Shown: positions 56,364-64,000 of the stretch, in pieces
Numbering within the stretch: the stretch's first letter is position 1
Layout of the letters: each line of letters begins with the position of its first letter
NCBI RefSeq assembly: GCF_002870965.1
Contig: NZ_PHSO01000009.1
Location: forward strand, 46,356 to 110,355
DNA length: 64,000 nucleotides
Source of the DNA: Tsuneonella flava
Lineage (GTDB): Bacteria; Pseudomonadota; Alphaproteobacteria; Sphingomonadales; Sphingomonadaceae
Direction of reading: 5' to 3'
Translations under genes and position numbers: made by a program
The notes under the pieces: model-generated
Database searches by the model: none
What the model was told of the DNA's origin: nothing
Seen by the model: the letters and a program-made list of their open reading frames with translations, nothing else

Positions 56364-57781
56364 AGGGCGTGGGTACGGACATCGGCACGATCCATTTCGT
56401 CGGCATCGGCGGGATCGGCATGTCGGGCATCGCCGAAGTGATGAAAAACCTTGGTTATTCAGTGCAAGGTTCCGACCTCGCCGAAGGGCCGAGTGTTGAG
56501 CGGTTGCGCGCGCGTGGGATCGAAGTGAAGATCGGGCAGGCCGCTGAAAACGTCGAAGGCGCAGCGGTTGTGGTCACCTCCACCGCCGTAAAAAGGACGA
56601 ATCCCGAAGTAGTTGCGGCGCTGGAAAACCGCATCCCAGTGGTGCGGCGGGCGGAAATGCTGGCCGAATTGATGCGGTTGAAGAACACCGTCGCTGTGGC
56701 TGGCACCCATGGCAAGACGACCACGACCAGCATGGTTGCCGCGCTGTTGGATGCCGGGAACGTCGATCCCACTGTAATCAATGGCGGAATTATCGAGCAG
56801 TACGGTTCGAACGCGCGCCTGGGCGACAGCGACTGGATGGTCGTGGAGGCGGACGAGAGCGATGGCAGCTTTCTGAGGCTGGATGGCACCATCGCAGTTG
56901 TCACTAATATAGACCCGGAACACCTTGATCATTATGGAGATTTTGACGGAGTGCGCCGCGCTTTCGTCGAATTTATCCATAACGTACCCTTTTATGGAGC
57001 CGCAGTGCTCTGTATTGATCACACAGAAGTGCAGGCAGTGATCGGCAAAGTGCGTGACCGGCGTGTGGTGACCTATGGGTTCTCTCCGCAAGCCGATATT
57101 TGCGCCACCGATGTCCGGCCCGAAGCGGGCGGCAATGTCTTCAACGTCACAGTGCGGCAGCGCGGGGCGGAAGACCGTGTGATCGAAAATGTCCGGCTGC
57201 CGATGCCGGGCAGGCACAATGTGCAGAACGCGCTGGCGGCGATTGCGGTCGCGCTGGAGCTGAATTGCGATGACGATGTGATCCGCACCGGTTTCGCGCA
57301 GTTCGGCGGGGTGCGGCGGCGCTTCACGAAAGTGGGCACCGTCGATGGCGCGACAGTGATCGACGATTACGCGCACCATCCGGTGGAAATCCGCGCTGTG
57401 CTGGCCGCGGCGCGGGAAAGCGTGACCGGCGCAGGCGAAGGGCGGGTGATCGCTGTGGCGCAGCCCCACCGTTATACCCGGCTGCGCGATCTGATGGAGG
57501 AATTCCAGAACGCCTTCAACGAAGCCGATCTGGTCTATGCCACGCCGGTCTATGCAGCGGGCGAAGATCCGATCGAAGGGATCGATTCCGCCGCGCTGGT
57601 CGCGGGCCTTAAATCGCACGGCCACCGTTCGGCGGCGCAAGTCGCGGATCGGGACGAGCTGGCGAAAGTTCTGGCCGAAGAAGCGCAGGCGGGCGATCTG
57701 GTGGTCTGCCTCGGCGCGGGGGACATCACTCGCTGGGCAGCGGGCCTTGCCGATGCCATCGCGGCGGAGCGGGCGGCATGA
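56360..57781 (+). CDS. murC: UDP-MurNAc:L-alanine ligase MurC
   Basis: A 473-residue Mur ligase, first of the peptide-adding steps. [18 protein letters not shown] is the nucleotide-sugar domain, [15 protein letters not shown] the ATP loop, [10 protein letters not shown] and [16 protein letters not shown] the substrate and DYAHHP motifs. Overlaps murG and murB by four bases. Confidence 0.97.
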   Translation: MKGVGTDIGTIHFVGIGGIGMSGIAEVMKNLGYSVQGSDLAEGPSVERLRARGIEVKIGQAAENVEGAAVVVTSTAVKRTNPEVVAALENRIPVVRRAEMLAELMRLKNTVAVAGTHGKTTTTSMVAALLDAGNVDPTVINGGIIEQYGSNARLGDSDWMVVEADESDGSFLRLDGTIAVVTNIDPEHLDHYGDFDGVRRAFVEFIHNVPFYGAAVLCIDHTEVQAVIGKVRDRRVVTYGFSPQADICATDVRPEAGGNVFNVTVRQRGAEDRVIENVRLPMPGRHNVQNALAAIAVALELNCDDDVIRTGFAQFGGVRRRFTKVGTVDGATVIDDYAHHPVEIRAVLAAARESVTGAGEGRVIAVAQPHRYTRLRDLMEEFQNAFNEADLVYATPVYAAGEDPIEGIDSAALVAGLKSHGHRSAAQVADRDELAKVLAEEAQAGDLVVCLGAGDITRWAAGLADAIAAERAA

Positions 57782-58746
57782 CGCGGCAGCCAGACGACTG
57801 GGCCATGCACGATGACGGCAGCGCACCTACCGCCGAAGTGGACGAAACCGTCACCACCCCGTTCGACGCGCAAGGGCTACGCGGGAAACTGACCGCCAAC
57901 GCTCCGCTGGCACCGCTGGTGTGGTTCAAGACCGGCGGCAATGCCGACTGGCTGTATGAACCCGCCGATCTGGAAGACCTGCGCGAATTTCTCGCCCGGC
58001 TCGACGGCACGATGCCGGTGATGGCGCTGGGCCTCGGTTCCAACCTGATCGTGCGCGACGGCGGAGTGCCGGGGGTCGTGATCCGGCTGGGCAAGGCATT
58101 CTCGACGGTCGATGCGCGGCGCGACATGGTGCTGGAATGCGGCGGCGGGGCCAGCGGCATTCTCGTGTCGTCTCGTGCGCGCGATGCGGGCGTGGCGGGG
58201 GTGGAATTCCTGCGCGGCATCCCCGGCACGGTCGGCGGGTTCGTGCGGATGAACGGCGGCGCTTATGGCCGCGAAGTGGCAGACGTGCTGGTCGATTGCG
58301 ATGTCGTTCTGCCCGAAGGGGAATTCGTCACGCTGCCCGCAGCGGACCTGCAATACACCTATCGCCACTCGGCTCTGCCCGATGGGGCAGTGGTGGTATC
58401 CGCCCGGTTTCAGGGGCGCGAGGGCATTCCTGAAGAAATCGGGGCGGAGATGGATCGTATCGCCAATGCCCGCGAACAATCGCAACCGCTGCGGACCAAG
58501 ACCGGTGGATCGACATTCAAGAACCCGCCGGGCGAGAAAGCCTGGCAACTGGTCGATGCCGCGGGTTGTCGCGGGATGACGAAGGGCGGCGCGCAAGTGA
58601 GCGAGAAGCATACCAATTTCCTGATCAACACCGGCAACGCCACCAGCGCCGATATCGAAGGGCTGGGCGAAGACGTGCGGCGCAAAGTGTATGCGGAAAC
58701 CGGCATTACGCTGGAATGGGAAATTCAGCGGGTGGGCCGGCCATGA
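57778..58746 (+). CDS. murB: UDP-N-acetylenolpyruvoylglucosamine reductase MurB
   Basis: A 322-residue FAD/NADPH enzyme that forms UDP-MurNAc. An N-terminal extension of about 35 acidic residues precedes [24 protein letters not shown] binds [21 protein letters not shown] and [19 protein letters not shown] follow; [21 protein letters not shown] supplies the serine proton donor. Shorter C-terminal domain marks the type II form. Shares four bases with murC and ddl. Confidence 0.97.
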   Translation: MTRQPDDWAMHDDGSAPTAEVDETVTTPFDAQGLRGKLTANAPLAPLVWFKTGGNADWLYEPADLEDLREFLARLDGTMPVMALGLGSNLIVRDGGVPGVVIRLGKAFSTVDARRDMVLECGGGASGILVSSRARDAGVAGVEFLRGIPGTVGGFVRMNGGAYGREVADVLVDCDVVLPEGEFVTLPAADLQYTYRHSALPDGAVVVSARFQGREGIPEEIGAEMDRIANAREQSQPLRTKTGGSTFKNPPGEKAWQLVDAAGCRGMTKGGAQVSEKHTNFLINTGNATSADIEGLGEDVRRKVYAETGITLEWEIQRVGRP

Positions 58747-59723
58747 ACATGGAACGCAAATATCACGTCGCGGTGCTGATGGGCGGCTGGGCCAACGAAC
58801 GCCCGGTATCGCTGATGAGCGGCGAAGGCGTGGCCGATGCGCTGGAATCGCGCGGCCATCGCGTGACGCGGATCGATATGGACCGGCAGGTCGCCGCGCG
58901 CATTGCCGAGGCAGCGCCCGATGTCGTGTTCAACGCGCTGCATGGCGTTCCGGGCGAAGACGGCACAGTGCAGGGTATGCTCGATCTGATGGGTATCCCC
59001 TATACCCATTCGGGGCTGGCAACTTCGGTGATCGCAATCGACAAGGAACTGACCAAACAGGCGCTGGTGCCGCACGGCATCCCGATGCCGGGCGGGCGGA
59101 TCGTCGATTGCGAGGAACTGCACCGCGCCGATCCGCTGGCGCGGCCTTATGTGCTGAAACCGGTCAACGAAGGCAGCTCCGTCGGGGTGGCCATCGTCAC
59201 CGACGCCAGCAATTATGGCAATCCCATCCGCCGCGATGTGGCGGGGCCGTGGCAGGAATTCGACCGGCTGCTGGCCGAACCCTATATTCGCGGGCGCGAA
59301 CTGACCACTGCGGTGATCGACGGGCCGGATGGCCCGCGCGCGCTGACCGTGACCGAACTGGTGCCCAAATCGGGCTTCTACGACTTCGACGCGAAGTACA
59401 CCGATGGCATGACAGAGCATGTCTGTCCCGCGCAGATTCCTGCCGAAATCGCGGATCTGTGCATGGCCTATGCGGTGAAGGCGCACGAAGTGCTGGGTTG
59501 CAAGGGATGCAGCCGCACCGATTTCCGCTGGGACGACGAACGCGGCGAAGCGGGCCTGTTCGTGCTGGAAACCAATACCCAGCCGGGGATGACTCCGCTC
59601 AGCCTCGTGCCCGAACAGGCGCGCTATTGCGGGATGAGCTACGAAGATCTGGTGGAAGCGATCGTAGCCGAAGCGATGCGGGGTGTGGATTCATCGGGCG
59701 AAGGGGGAACCGCCGATGGCTGA
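58743..59723 (+). CDS. ddl: D-alanine:D-alanine ligase
   Basis: A 326-residue ATP-grasp enzyme that makes D-Ala-D-Ala for MurF. VLMGGWANERPVSLMSGEGV and HGVPGEDGTVQGMLDLMGIPYTHSG are the N-terminal blocks; YVLKPVNEGSSVGVAIV binds ATP, and VLETNTQPGMTPLSLVPEQA is the metal/substrate end. WANERPVS replaces the more usual S-x-E-R-x-V-S. Overlaps murB by four bases and ftsQ by eight. Confidence 0.96.
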   Translation: MNMERKYHVAVLMGGWANERPVSLMSGEGVADALESRGHRVTRIDMDRQVAARIAEAAPDVVFNALHGVPGEDGTVQGMLDLMGIPYTHSGLATSVIAIDKELTKQALVPHGIPMPGGRIVDCEELHRADPLARPYVLKPVNEGSSVGVAIVTDASNYGNPIRRDVAGPWQEFDRLLAEPYIRGRELTTAVIDGPDGPRALTVTELVPKSGFYDFDAKYTDGMTEHVCPAQIPAEIADLCMAYAVKAHEVLGCKGCSRTDFRWDDERGEAGLFVLETNTQPGMTPLSLVPEQARYCGMSYEDLVEAIVAEAMRGVDSSGEGGTADG

Positions 59724-60627
59724 GAAAATCGCGCGCAAGGGGCAGGGGGTGCGCCGCGCCGCCGCTGCCCGCAGCCGCGCCAATACCGCGCGCAAAGCGA
59801 AGGCAAAGACAACCGGCTTCATGGATGCAGCAGTCGCTGTGCTGCCGTTTACGGAGGAACAGCTTCACCGCGTGTTCCTGGCGATCATTCTGGGCGCCGC
59901 AGTGGCTTTGGCATGGTTTGTTGCCAGCCTTGCCGGATTGCCCGCGCTGGCACAGGCGCAGATCGCGTCGGTCGCCTCCGACGCGGGGTTCGAAGTGCGC
60001 CGGGTGACTGTCACCGGCGTCAAACGGATGAACGAGCTGAAGGTGTACGAACGCGCGCTGGGCGAGCGCGACCGGCCGATGCCGCTGGTCGATCTGGCGT
60101 CGCTGCGTCAGGAAATGCTCGAACTGCCGTGGGTTGCCGATGCGCGGGTCAGCCGCCAGTTACCCGATACGCTGCGGATCGATGTTGTCGAACGGGTGCC
60201 GGTGGCGGTGCTCAGGAAACCCGGTCGGCTGGTGCTGATCGACAATACCGGGCACGAACTCGAACCGATCAAACCCGCCAATGCCAAGGGCATGTTGCAG
60301 GTATCCGGCCCCGGTGCCGCCAAACAGGTTGCTGCGCTAGGCAAGCTGCTCGACACCGCGCCTGCGATCAAGCCGCAGGTGGCAGCGGCGGAATGGATCG
60401 GCAATCGCCGGTGGAATCTGACGTTCAAAACCGATCAGGTGCTGGCTTTGCCGCATGGCGAAGATGAAAGCGCGGGCGCGCTGGTTTCGTTCGCCCGGCT
60501 CGATGGTGTGAACCGCCTGCTGGGCGGCAAAGTGGCGACGTTCGATATGCGCGTGCCCGAACGGATTTACATGCGGGTGCCGGGGCGCACCGGCGATGTT
60601 ACGCTCGACACCAAGGGGGGCGAGTGA
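59716..60627 (+). CDS. ftsQ: cell division protein FtsQ
   Basis: A 303-residue bitopic divisome protein. The cytoplasmic part of about 55 residues is Arg/Lys/Ala-rich; the membrane helix is near 57-75 (VFLAIILGAAVALAWFVAS), then a POTRA domain (FEVRRVTVTGVKRMNELKVY) and FtsQ beta domain (RVSRQLPDTLRIDVVERVPVAV). AAGGGGG eight bases upstream supports the ATG at 59716. It recruits FtsL/FtsB and couples early and late division proteins. Confidence 0.95.
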   Translation: MAEKIARKGQGVRRAAAARSRANTARKAKAKTTGFMDAAVAVLPFTEEQLHRVFLAIILGAAVALAWFVASLAGLPALAQAQIASVASDAGFEVRRVTVTGVKRMNELKVYERALGERDRPMPLVDLASLRQEMLELPWVADARVSRQLPDTLRIDVVERVPVAVLRKPGRLVLIDNTGHELEPIKPANAKGMLQVSGPGAAKQVAALGKLLDTAPAIKPQVAAAEWIGNRRWNLTFKTDQVLALPHGEDESAGALVSFARLDGVNRLLGGKVATFDMRVPERIYMRVPGRTGDVTLDTKGGE

Positions 60628-61910
60628 TGGGCCTGCCGCGGATCAGCAAGCTGTTCGGTGCGGTCAATGTCGGATCGTTCCGCATTTCCGCGATGATCAT
60701 GGGGCAGTCCGAAACCGGGGAGATGATCGTTCTCGGTTCGGGCAATCGCGCCAGTCAGGGGATCAAGCGCGGCTATGTCACGGACATGGCTGCCGCGACA
60801 TATGCCATTCGCGACGCGGTTGAGCGGGCGGAGAAAAACGCCGGAACCAATATCGAAAGCGTGTGGGTCGGCTGTTCGGGTGCCGGGCTGGGCAGCCGGG
60901 TGGCGAAAGTGGAAATCGATATCGGCGGGCGCCGCGTCGAAGAAGACGATATCGAACACCTGCTGGTGGCCGCGCGGGATTCGATCCAGTTCGATGCGCG
61001 CCGTGTGCTGCACGCGCAGCCGGCGCATTATACGCTGGACGGGGTGCACGGTGTCGCCAATCCACGGGGGCTTCATGCAGAGCGGCTGGGCGTGGATATC
61101 CATGTCATGCTGGCCGATGGCGCGCCGATCCGCAATCTGATCGAAGCGGTCCAGAACGCGCATCTTGAAGTGCACAGCGTAGTGGCCGCCCCGGTTGCCG
61201 CAGGCTATGCATGTCTCAGCCCGGAAGAGCGGGAGCTGGGCACCGCGCTGATCGAAATCGGCGGCGATGTGACGAACGTAGCGCTCTATGCCGGTGGTAT
61301 GCTGATCGGGCTGACGGCGATCCCCTTCGGATCGTGCGACATCACCGATACCATCGCCAGCGCATTCGGCATTCGCCGGTTTCAGGCGCAGCGGCTCAAG
61401 TGCCGCTATGGCTCTGCCATCGCTTCGCCTGCCGATTACAAGGATATGATCCCGGTCAATGGCCCCGGCGAAGATGATGGCACTGCACCGCCAGTGCCCG
61501 GCGCGGACGATCGCAACACGATCCCGCGGGCCGAACTGGTTTCGGTTATCACCGGGCAGCTCGGCCAGTTAACCGCTCAGATCAATCAGGCGCTGAAGGA
61601 AATGGGCTTTGCCGGTGCGAAAGGCGGCCAGGTCGTGGTGACCGGCGGCGGGGCCGAACTGGCCGGGATCGCGGAATATATGCAAAGCGCGCTGGGTCGC
61701 CCGGTGCGGGTGGGCAAGCCGCCTGCGTTGCGCGGGCTGGGCGAAGCGAACGCAACCCCCGGGTTTTCCACGCTTGCCGGGCTGTGCCTCTATGCTTCGG
61801 AAGACCCGATGGACATCCGTTCGGTGGGCTCTTCTTACCAGATCAGCAGCAATTATTCCGGGCTTGCTGTGGTGCAGCGTGTCATTCGCGCGGTGAAAGA
61901 GTACTTTTAA
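60627..61910 (+). CDS. ftsA: cell division protein FtsA
   Basis: A 427-residue actin-like ATPase that tethers FtsZ to the membrane. LIEIGGDVTNVALYAGG and VVVTGGGAELAGIAEYM are phosphate-binding loops; the C-terminal amphipathic helix (VVQRVIRAVKEYF) inserts in the membrane. An insertion around GPGEDDGTAPPVPGADDRN is acidic and not usual in E. coli FtsA. The ATG shares one base with the ftsQ stop; a GTG one codon earlier is possible. Confidence 0.96.
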   Translation: MGLPRISKLFGAVNVGSFRISAMIMGQSETGEMIVLGSGNRASQGIKRGYVTDMAAATYAIRDAVERAEKNAGTNIESVWVGCSGAGLGSRVAKVEIDIGGRRVEEDDIEHLLVAARDSIQFDARRVLHAQPAHYTLDGVHGVANPRGLHAERLGVDIHVMLADGAPIRNLIEAVQNAHLEVHSVVAAPVAAGYACLSPEERELGTALIEIGGDVTNVALYAGGMLIGLTAIPFGSCDITDTIASAFGIRRFQAQRLKCRYGSAIASPADYKDMIPVNGPGEDDGTAPPVPGADDRNTIPRAELVSVITGQLGQLTAQINQALKEMGFAGAKGGQVVVTGGGAELAGIAEYMQSALGRPVRVGKPPALRGLGEANATPGFSTLAGLCLYASEDPMDIRSVGSSYQISSNYSGLAVVQRVIRAVKEYF

Positions 61911-61927
61911 AGGAGCAACATGTGGTA

Positions 61928-61957
61928 AATGGTCAATTATCGCATGAATAATGGTCA
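61928..61957 (+). promoter_or_regulatory. AATGGTCA direct repeat in the ftsA-ftsZ spacer
   Basis: AATGGTCA occurs at 61928-61935 and 61950-61957, 22 bases apart (two helical turns). It could bind a regulator of ftsZ; the match to any known site is not established. Confidence 0.3.
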
Positions 61958-62005
61958 CTAAGCCGTTAAGCGCTGTGGATAAGGTGCCCTGCGGGATGCA
62001 CGCCT

Positions 62006-62010
62006 GAATC
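62006..62010. promoter_or_regulatory. GANTC (CcrM methylation) site upstream of ftsZ
   Basis: GAATC lies 62 bases before the ftsZ start. In Caulobacter, GANTC sites in the ftsZ promoter link transcription to CcrM methylation. A single five-base site may be chance. Confidence 0.35.
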
Positions 62011-62071
62011 GCTTTGTGCCAAATTCGAACCAATAACTGCAACGACTGCCCGCCCTCTGGAGGGAAATGAA

Positions 62072-63703
62072 ATGAGCATCAATATCGGCCCCCCTGCAAC
62101 CGACGATCTGCGTCCCAAAATCACTGTAATCGGTGTGGGCGGGGCAGGCGGCAACGCTATCGCCAACATGATCGCCGCTGAAATCGAAGGTGTCGATTTC
62201 ATCGTCGCCAATACCGACGCACAGGTACTGGCATCTTCCGGCGCGCAGACGCGCATTCAGCTTGGGCCGGAAATCACCGGCGGGCTGGGCGCAGGCGCGC
62301 GGCCCGAAGTGGGCAAGGCGGCGGCGGAAGAAACCGTGGCCGAAATCGAGGACGCACTCGAAGGCGTGAACATGTGCTTCATCGCCGCGGGCATGGGCGG
62401 CGGCACCGGCACCGGCGCAGCGCCCGTGATCGCGGAAGCGGCGCGGCGCAAGGGTGTGCTGACCGTCGGCGTCGTGACCAAGCCGTTTCTGTTCGAAGGA
62501 ACGCGCCGGATGCGCGCGGCCGATGCCGGGATCGAAGAACTGCAGAAGCATGTCGATACCCTGATCGTCATCCCCAACCAGAACCTGTTCCTGATCGCCA
62601 AGGCGGAAACCACCTTCAAGGAAGCGTTCCAGCTTGCGGACGAAGTGCTGCAGCAGGGTGTTCGCTCGATCACCGATCTGATGGTCATGCCGGGCCTCAT
62701 CAACCTCGACTTTGCCGACGTGCGTTCGGTGATGGAGGAAATGGGCAAGGCGATGATGGGCACCGGCGAAGGCGAAGGCGAAAACCGCGCGCTGGAAGCG
62801 GCCGAACGCGCCATCGCCAACCCGCTGCTCGACGGTGTCAGCATGGCCGGGGCCAAGGGCGTGATTATCTCGATCATCGGCGGCGAAGATATGAAGCTGC
62901 TCGAAGTCGACGAAGCCGCGAACCATATCCGCGAACTGGTGGACGAAGACGCGAACATCATCTGGGGTTCGGCATTCAATCCCGATCTCGATGGCAAGAT
63001 CCGCGTTTCGGTCGTCGCGACCGGGATCGAAGGCGGTCAGGTCAGCCGTGCGGACGAAAACCGTTCGTTCTCGCTCGGCGGCGCACGTCCGCCCAAGCGG
63101 CCCGTGCTCGATCTGCCGGAAGACAACGTCGCCCCGGCGCCAGAACCCGTTCCTGCATCGGCACCCGTTGCAGCCACTCCGCCGGCGCCTGAGCCGGAGG
63201 CAGAGCCGCTCGATCTGGGCGGAATGGCTCAGGAAGACGAAGAGTATCAGGACGATGTGGATGACATCGTCGATCCGCTCGCCGGTCTGCGGAATGCGAT
63301 GGCGGAAGAACCGGGCCCGCCGCCCGCTGCCAGTGGCGATTCCCATGCTGCCCCCCCTCCTGCACAGGACGAACTGCTGCTCGATGCCGACCGACTGGTC
63401 GAGCGCGATGCCCCGGTCACTCCGCCCGAAGACAACCGCCGTCGCGGTCTGCTGTCCGGCGGTGCCGATGGTGGTGCCGACGGAACTGCGCCCGCCAGCC
63501 GTGGTGGCGCGGCTCCCGGCGGTGCTGGTGCTGGCACCGGAGGCGCAAAGACAGGTGGCAGCACTCTGTTCGAACGGATGGCCAACCTTTCGCGCGGTTC
63601 CGGCCCCGCGGCAGGATCGCGCGATACCGAGGACGATGACGACGATGCGGATTCGGGATCGCTCTCGATTCCCCGCTTCCTCGGTCGCCAGAACAACCAG
63701 TAA
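62072..63703 (+). CDS. ftsZ: cell division protein FtsZ
   Basis: A 543-residue tubulin-like GTPase forming the Z ring. The tubulin signature [10 protein letters not shown] is near 109-118, NTDAQVL and [10 protein letters not shown] bind GTP, and the catalytic loop is in [18 protein letters not shown]. After about residue 320 comes an acidic Pro/Ala/Asp linker of about 200 residues, typical of alphaproteobacteria, then the conserved C-terminal peptide [12 protein letters not shown] that binds FtsA. GGAGGG lies seven bases before the ATG. 161 bases separate it from ftsA. Confidence 0.98.
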   Translation: MSINIGPPATDDLRPKITVIGVGGAGGNAIANMIAAEIEGVDFIVANTDAQVLASSGAQTRIQLGPEITGGLGAGARPEVGKAAAEETVAEIEDALEGVNMCFIAAGMGGGTGTGAAPVIAEAARRKGVLTVGVVTKPFLFEGTRRMRAADAGIEELQKHVDTLIVIPNQNLFLIAKAETTFKEAFQLADEVLQQGVRSITDLMVMPGLINLDFADVRSVMEEMGKAMMGTGEGEGENRALEAAERAIANPLLDGVSMAGAKGVIISIIGGEDMKLLEVDEAANHIRELVDEDANIIWGSAFNPDLDGKIRVSVVATGIEGGQVSRADENRSFSLGGARPPKRPVLDLPEDNVAPAPEPVPASAPVAATPPAPEPEAEPLDLGGMAQEDEEYQDDVDDIVDPLAGLRNAMAEEPGPPPAASGDSHAAPPPAQDELLLDADRLVERDAPVTPPEDNRRRGLLSGGADGGADGTAPASRGGAAPGGAGAGTGGAKTGGSTLFERMANLSRGSGPAAGSRDTEDDDDDADSGSLSIPRFLGRQNNQ

Positions 63704-63734
63704 GGGAACGCAATGGCCCGTTACGCGGTGGTTA

Positions 63735-63998
63735 GGCTCAGGACCCATTACCGGCACCGTTGAGGCGTCCAAATGGCGAACATATCAAGTCAAACTGCCC
63801 GCCGGGAAGGCTATCCGCCTTTCCAAGGGTGGTTTGACTTGAGATGGAAGCCATTTGGACGTCCCGAAGGGATTTGACCAAAATGGCCCATCGCGGCGTC
63901 AAAAGGACTTGAAATATTGACATATTCCTGCGCCCTTTTTTCTTGCGCTGAGCCATTTTGCTTCAAACCTCAATGGTGCCGGTAATGGGTCCTGAGCC
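63735..63998. mobile_element. 264-base MITE with TA flanks and nested hairpin
   Basis: The ends are a 31-base terminal inverted repeat with one mismatch (63735-63765 and 63968-63998, beginning GGCTCAGGACCCATTACCGG), flanked by TA on both sides. Inside, 63764-63795 and 63832-63864 form a second inverted repeat (arms about 32 bases, imperfect) with a GGAAGG/CCTTTCC mini-stem in its loop. No transposase is present. The TA target suits a Tc1/IS630- or IS427-like helper. The window ends exactly at the right TA, so whether the repeat extends further cannot be seen. Confidence 0.85.
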
Positions 63999-64000
63999 TA

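Noticed and set aside
61958..63772. 604-codon minus-strand frame opposite ftsZ
   Set aside because: Shadow of ftsZ codon bias; runs into the MITE.
63738..63956. 72-codon minus-strand frame inside the terminal element
   Set aside because: No transposase motif; the element is defined by repeats, and the frame crosses its hairpin arms.

Overview
The window is high-GC chromosomal DNA from an alphaproteobacterium, most likely a member of the Sphingomonadales, possibly Erythrobacteraceae. The family assignment is inference from gene content and protein style: a complete alphaproteobacterial dcw cluster with a long-linker FtsZ, bpt, tamA-tamB, a type-2 argC, ccmAB, cobS, and palindromic intergenic repeats of the kind common in this order. 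I saw no rRNA gene, tRNA gene, CRISPR array or prophage block.

Layout. Positions 1-7.3 kb hold a DUF2332 gene cut by the left edge, an epoxide-hydrolase-like gene and an SDR gene, a tightly divergent bolA/J-protein pair, and a run of alternating glutathione transferase and VOC (glyoxalase-fold) genes read away from a divergent HxlR-type regulator. This looks like a small detoxification neighbourhood. Positions 7.4-11.6 kb hold cobS without a cobT neighbour, a nucleotidyltransferase-fold gene with a 66-residue partner, and a class A penicillin-binding protein. Positions 11.6-17.8 kb hold a repeat-rich gap, two thioesterases, a small secreted protein, an amidohydrolase, threonine dehydratase and the Bpt aminoacyl transferase. 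Positions 17.8-24.3 kb encode the TamA/TamB envelope transport pair. Positions 24.4-26.8 kb carry a fasciclin lipoprotein, a repeat-bearing secreted protein and a lone T4-type lysozyme.

Positions 27.4-30.8 kb are nitrogen and arginine metabolism: glnB-glnA behind a strong sigma-54-like promoter match, then an SH3-like gene followed by argC. Positions 30.9-44.5 kb are mixed housekeeping: leucyl aminopeptidase, a DUF3298-type lipoprotein, map, ccmAB, phhB, an SDR, an S9 peptidase, a nitronate monooxygenase, a membrane protein/MarR divergent pair around a perfect operator-like palindrome, a DNA glycosylase that may have lost its last residues, a ferredoxin, a cysteine synthase and a membrane-anchored pair of unknown role.

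Positions 44.5-63.7 kb are the dcw cluster, in the order mraZ-rsmH-ftsL-ftsI-murE-murF-mraY-murD-ftsW-murG-murC-murB-ddl-ftsQ-ftsA-ftsZ. It makes the peptidoglycan precursor lipid II and assembles the division machinery. Almost every junction overlaps by 1-8 bases, so translation is probably coupled. Upstream of mraZ are two oppositely oriented sets of helically phased GGGA boxes that look like MraZ operators. The window ends in a 264-base non-coding element with near-perfect terminal inverted repeats and a nested hairpin, most likely a MITE, inserted 31 bases after ftsZ.

Most of the window is conventional. The best candidates for follow-up are the MITE, the regulatory DNA before mraZ, glnB, marR and the HxlR gene, the cobS context, and the zinc-finger-like J-protein.
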